From positions 1,571,207 through 1,635,206 of the forward strand of contig NZ_KB905466.1 of the NCBI RefSeq assembly GCF_000381365.1: a stretch of DNA of 64,000 nucleotides, written 5' to 3'. Within the stretch, counting starts at the first letter, position 1. Each line of letters begins with the position of its first letter. Positions 61,807 to 64,000 of the stretch are shown here, one piece after another. The notes under the pieces were generated by a model that was given only the letters and a program-made list of their open reading frames with translations, searched no databases and was not told where the DNA came from. Origin of the DNA: Bacteroides salyersiae WAL 10018 = DSM 18765 = JCM 12988. GTDB lineage: Bacteria; Bacteroidota; Bacteroidia; Bacteroidales; Bacteroidaceae. The translations under genes were made by a program, and so were the position numbers.

Positions 61807-63855
61807 TTAGAAGAATATACTAACCACCATATCTATTAATTTAATACCCACAAAAGGTACGATCACGCCACCCAAACCATATATAAGCAGGTTACGGCGA
61901 AGTAACGCACTGGCGCCTATCGGTTTGTATTGTACTCCTTTCAAAGCCAACGGAATCAAAATCGGAATAATAATCGCATTAAATATGACAGCCGAAAGAA
62001 TGGCGCTTTCAGGACTGTGCAATCCCATAATATTCAATGCAGCCAATTCAGGGATGGCCACCATAAACAATGCAGGAACAATTGCAAAGTATTTGGCAAC
62101 GTCATTGGCAATGGAGAAAGTAGTCAGCGTACCCCGAGTCATCAACAACTGTTTTCCGATTTCCACGATTTCGATCAATTTAGTAGGATCATTATCAAGG
62201 TCAACCATATTTCCAGCCTCTTTTGCTGCCTGTGTACCGCTATTCATTGCCACTCCCACATTGGCTTGTGCCAAAGCAGGAGCATCGTTCGTTCCGTCTC
62301 CCATCATCGCTACCAATTTACCGGATTGCTGCTCTTTTTTAATATATTCCATCTTGTCTTCCGGTTTGGCTTCTGCTATAAAATCATCTACTCCGGCTTT
62401 CTCTGCAATGTATTTAGCAGTCAAAGGGTTGTCACCTGTCACCATTACAGTCTTCACTCCCATTTTACGCAGACGTTCAAAACGTTCCTGAATACCCGGT
62501 TTAATAATATCCTGCAATTCGATGACACCATTCACTTTCTGGTCTACACAAACCACTAACGGCGTACCACCATTACCGGAAATAGATGCAATTACCTCTT
62601 CCACTTCTTTCGGAAATTTATTTCCGGCTTTCTCTACCATCTGACGAATCGCATCAAAAGCCCCCTTACGGATCTGAGTCCCATCGGCCAGATTAACACC
62701 CGAACATTTGGTCTCGGCTGTAAATTTAATCATATGAGCACCCGTCGTATTCAGATTTCTCATTCGGAGTCCGGATTCGCGCCCCAACTCTACGATGGAT
62801 TTTCCCTCCGGAGTCTCATCGGATAAGGATGCCAATAAACAAACTTCAATAAAGCTACGCTCATTGATACCGGGAGCTGCGTGAAATCTGGTCGCTTTCC
62901 GGTTACCTATGGTAATTGTCCCGGTTTTGTCGAGCAGCAAGGTATCGATATCCCCTGCCGTCTCAACAGCTTTACCCGACTTCGTAATCACATTTGCCCG
63001 CAAAGCACGATCCATCCCGGCAATACCGATAGCGGACAATAAACCGCCAATAGTAGTGGGAATCAAACAAACGAACAAAGAAATAATTGCGGCAATGGAA
63101 ATCGTTGTGCCCGGATGGTCGACATTCGTATAATCGGCAAAAGGGATCAAGGTTATACAGACAATTACGAAAACCAATGTAAAACCTGCCAATAAAATAG
63201 TCAATGCAATTTCATTCGGCGTTTTCTGACGGGTAGCACCTTCTACCAATGCAATCATTTTATCTAAAAAGCTCTCTCCGGGTTGTTGTGTAACCAACAC
63301 TTTAATGTTATCAGAAAGCACTTTCGTACCACCGGTTACAGAACTTTTATCACCTCCGGCCTCTCTGATTACCGGTGCCGATTCTCCAGTGATCGCACTC
63401 TCATCGATAGAAGCCAACCCATCGATTATTTCACCATCGGCAGGAATCGTATCCCCTGCCTCGCAAATGAAAATATCACCTTTCTTCAATTTCGAACTGC
63501 TTACTGTCTGTACTTTATCTCCTACGAGTACCTTTGCGGGAGTCTCTTCACGGGTCTTACGCAAACTATCGGCTTGCGCCTTTCCTCTTGCTTCGGCAAT
63601 AGCCTCGGCAAAATTGGCAAACAATAAGGTAATGAACAGTATCACAAACACGACAAAATTGTATCCGAAAGTACCGTATTCCGTTGTTCCCAATGAAAGG
63701 ATCGTGACAGCGAGCATAATGGCAGTCACTATCTCCACGGTAAACATAATCGGATTCTTTATCATCATCCGTGGGTTCAATTTCACGAACGACTGCTTCA
63801 AGCTTTCCATAACTTGCTCCTTTTGAAATAAAGAAGCGGATTTATTATTTTTCAT
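61807..63855 (-). CDS. kdpB: KdpB, ATP-hydrolysing subunit of the potassium pump
   Basis: The 682-aa P-type ATPase energises high-affinity potassium uptake. It shows [11 protein letters not shown] (phosphorylated Asp at about 309), [35 protein letters not shown] and [13 protein letters not shown] (hinge). N-terminal helices are at about 35-80. The start could be as annotated or an internal Met at 63810 ([13 protein letters not shown]). KdpB usually has about 680 residues. It follows kdpA by 24 bp. Confidence 0.96.
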   Translation of the reverse strand: MKNNKSASLFQKEQVMESLKQSFVKLNPRMMIKNPIMFTVEIVTAIMLAVTILSLGTTEYGTFGYNFVVFVILFITLLFANFAEAIAEARGKAQADSLRKTREETPAKVLVGDKVQTVSSSKLKKGDIFICEAGDTIPADGEIIDGLASIDESAITGESAPVIREAGGDKSSVTGGTKVLSDNIKVLVTQQPGESFLDKMIALVEGATRQKTPNEIALTILLAGFTLVFVIVCITLIPFADYTNVDHPGTTISIAAIISLFVCLIPTTIGGLLSAIGIAGMDRALRANVITKSGKAVETAGDIDTLLLDKTGTITIGNRKATRFHAAPGINERSFIEVCLLASLSDETPEGKSIVELGRESGLRMRNLNTTGAHMIKFTAETKCSGVNLADGTQIRKGAFDAIRQMVEKAGNKFPKEVEEVIASISGNGGTPLVVCVDQKVNGVIELQDIIKPGIQERFERLRKMGVKTVMVTGDNPLTAKYIAEKAGVDDFIAEAKPEDKMEYIKKEQQSGKLVAMMGDGTNDAPALAQANVGVAMNSGTQAAKEAGNMVDLDNDPTKLIEIVEIGKQLLMTRGTLTTFSIANDVAKYFAIVPALFMVAIPELAALNIMGLHSPESAILSAVIFNAIIIPILIPLALKGVQYKPIGASALLRRNLLIYGLGGVIVPFVGIKLIDMVVSIFF

Positions 63856-63879
63856 ACTTTTCTTTCTCCTTTTTACTTT

Positions 63880-64000
63880 TTATAAGCTAAAATGTTCGGC
63901 AATCGTGCTCAATGCGTGTACCGGGAAGAATGACAAAGCAGCCACAATGAAAATAACAGCAAAAGTCATAACACCAAAAGTTGCCGTATCCGTTTTCAAA
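63880..64000 (-). CDS. kdpA: KdpA, C-terminal end only (gene continues beyond the window)
   Basis: The last 39 codons (LKTDTATFGVMTFAVIFIV, then SFFPVHALSTIAEHFSL) match the KdpA C-terminal membrane helix, the potassium channel-like subunit. The stop is TAA at 63880-63882 on the minus strand. It is cut by the window edge. Confidence 0.88.
   Translation of the reverse strand, partial: LKTDTATFGVMTFAVIFIVAALSFFPVHALSTIAEHFSL

Overview
The window looks like a Bacteroides chromosome, close to the B. thetaiotaomicron group. The evidence is the recurring Bacteroides-type promoter (-33 TTTG, -7 TAnnTTTG), a TPP-riboswitch OMR-pnuT-thiamin pyrophosphokinase operon, a GH84 hexosaminidase, PorT and DUF3244 proteins, TPR-type regulators and a kdp operon with a split KdpD. 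The species call is inference, because no rRNA gene is present.

Region 1 (1-10.5 kb) is accessory and AT-rich. Positions 1-6278 hold an integron-like array. A tyrosine recombinase is followed, in the same direction, by at least seven gene cassettes separated by about 57-bp palindromic sites. Several cassette products belong to, or resemble, polymorphic-toxin immunity families (Imm51, Imm22, Imm26), and no toxin gene is present. This matches what is known as a recombinase-associated acquired interbacterial defence (rAID-1) cluster. Each cassette carries a private pair of complementary end sequences, as integron cassettes do. Next come a TetR regulator and then a two-gene putative defence unit (DUF1016/PDDEXK nuclease and TIR protein). 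That unit sits between two ~320-bp direct repeats, and each repeat looks like a small structured ncRNA gene with its own terminator.

Region 2 (10.5-49.7 kb) is mostly core chromosome: GH84 O-GlcNAcase-like enzyme, methyltransferase, a small ORF with an LpxL-like acyltransferase and a MATE exporter, MscS, the thiamin operon, the threonine operon (thrA, ApgM-like putative homoserine kinase, thrC) with a Thr-rich leader peptide, asparaginase, RadA, a metA-U32-lipoprotein operon, PorT, ferredoxin, a CotH-type protein, aminotransferase, RibBA, an LptF/G permease, a START-like protein and tRNA-Met(CAT).

Region 3 (49.8-64 kb) begins with an intergenic cluster of ten same-orientation DnaA-box-like 9-mers beside AT-rich DNA. 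It continues with secreted proteins that carry degenerate metalloprotease motifs, a DUF3244 protein, a TPR regulator split by a frameshift in an A-tract, and the kdp potassium-uptake operon running off the right edge.
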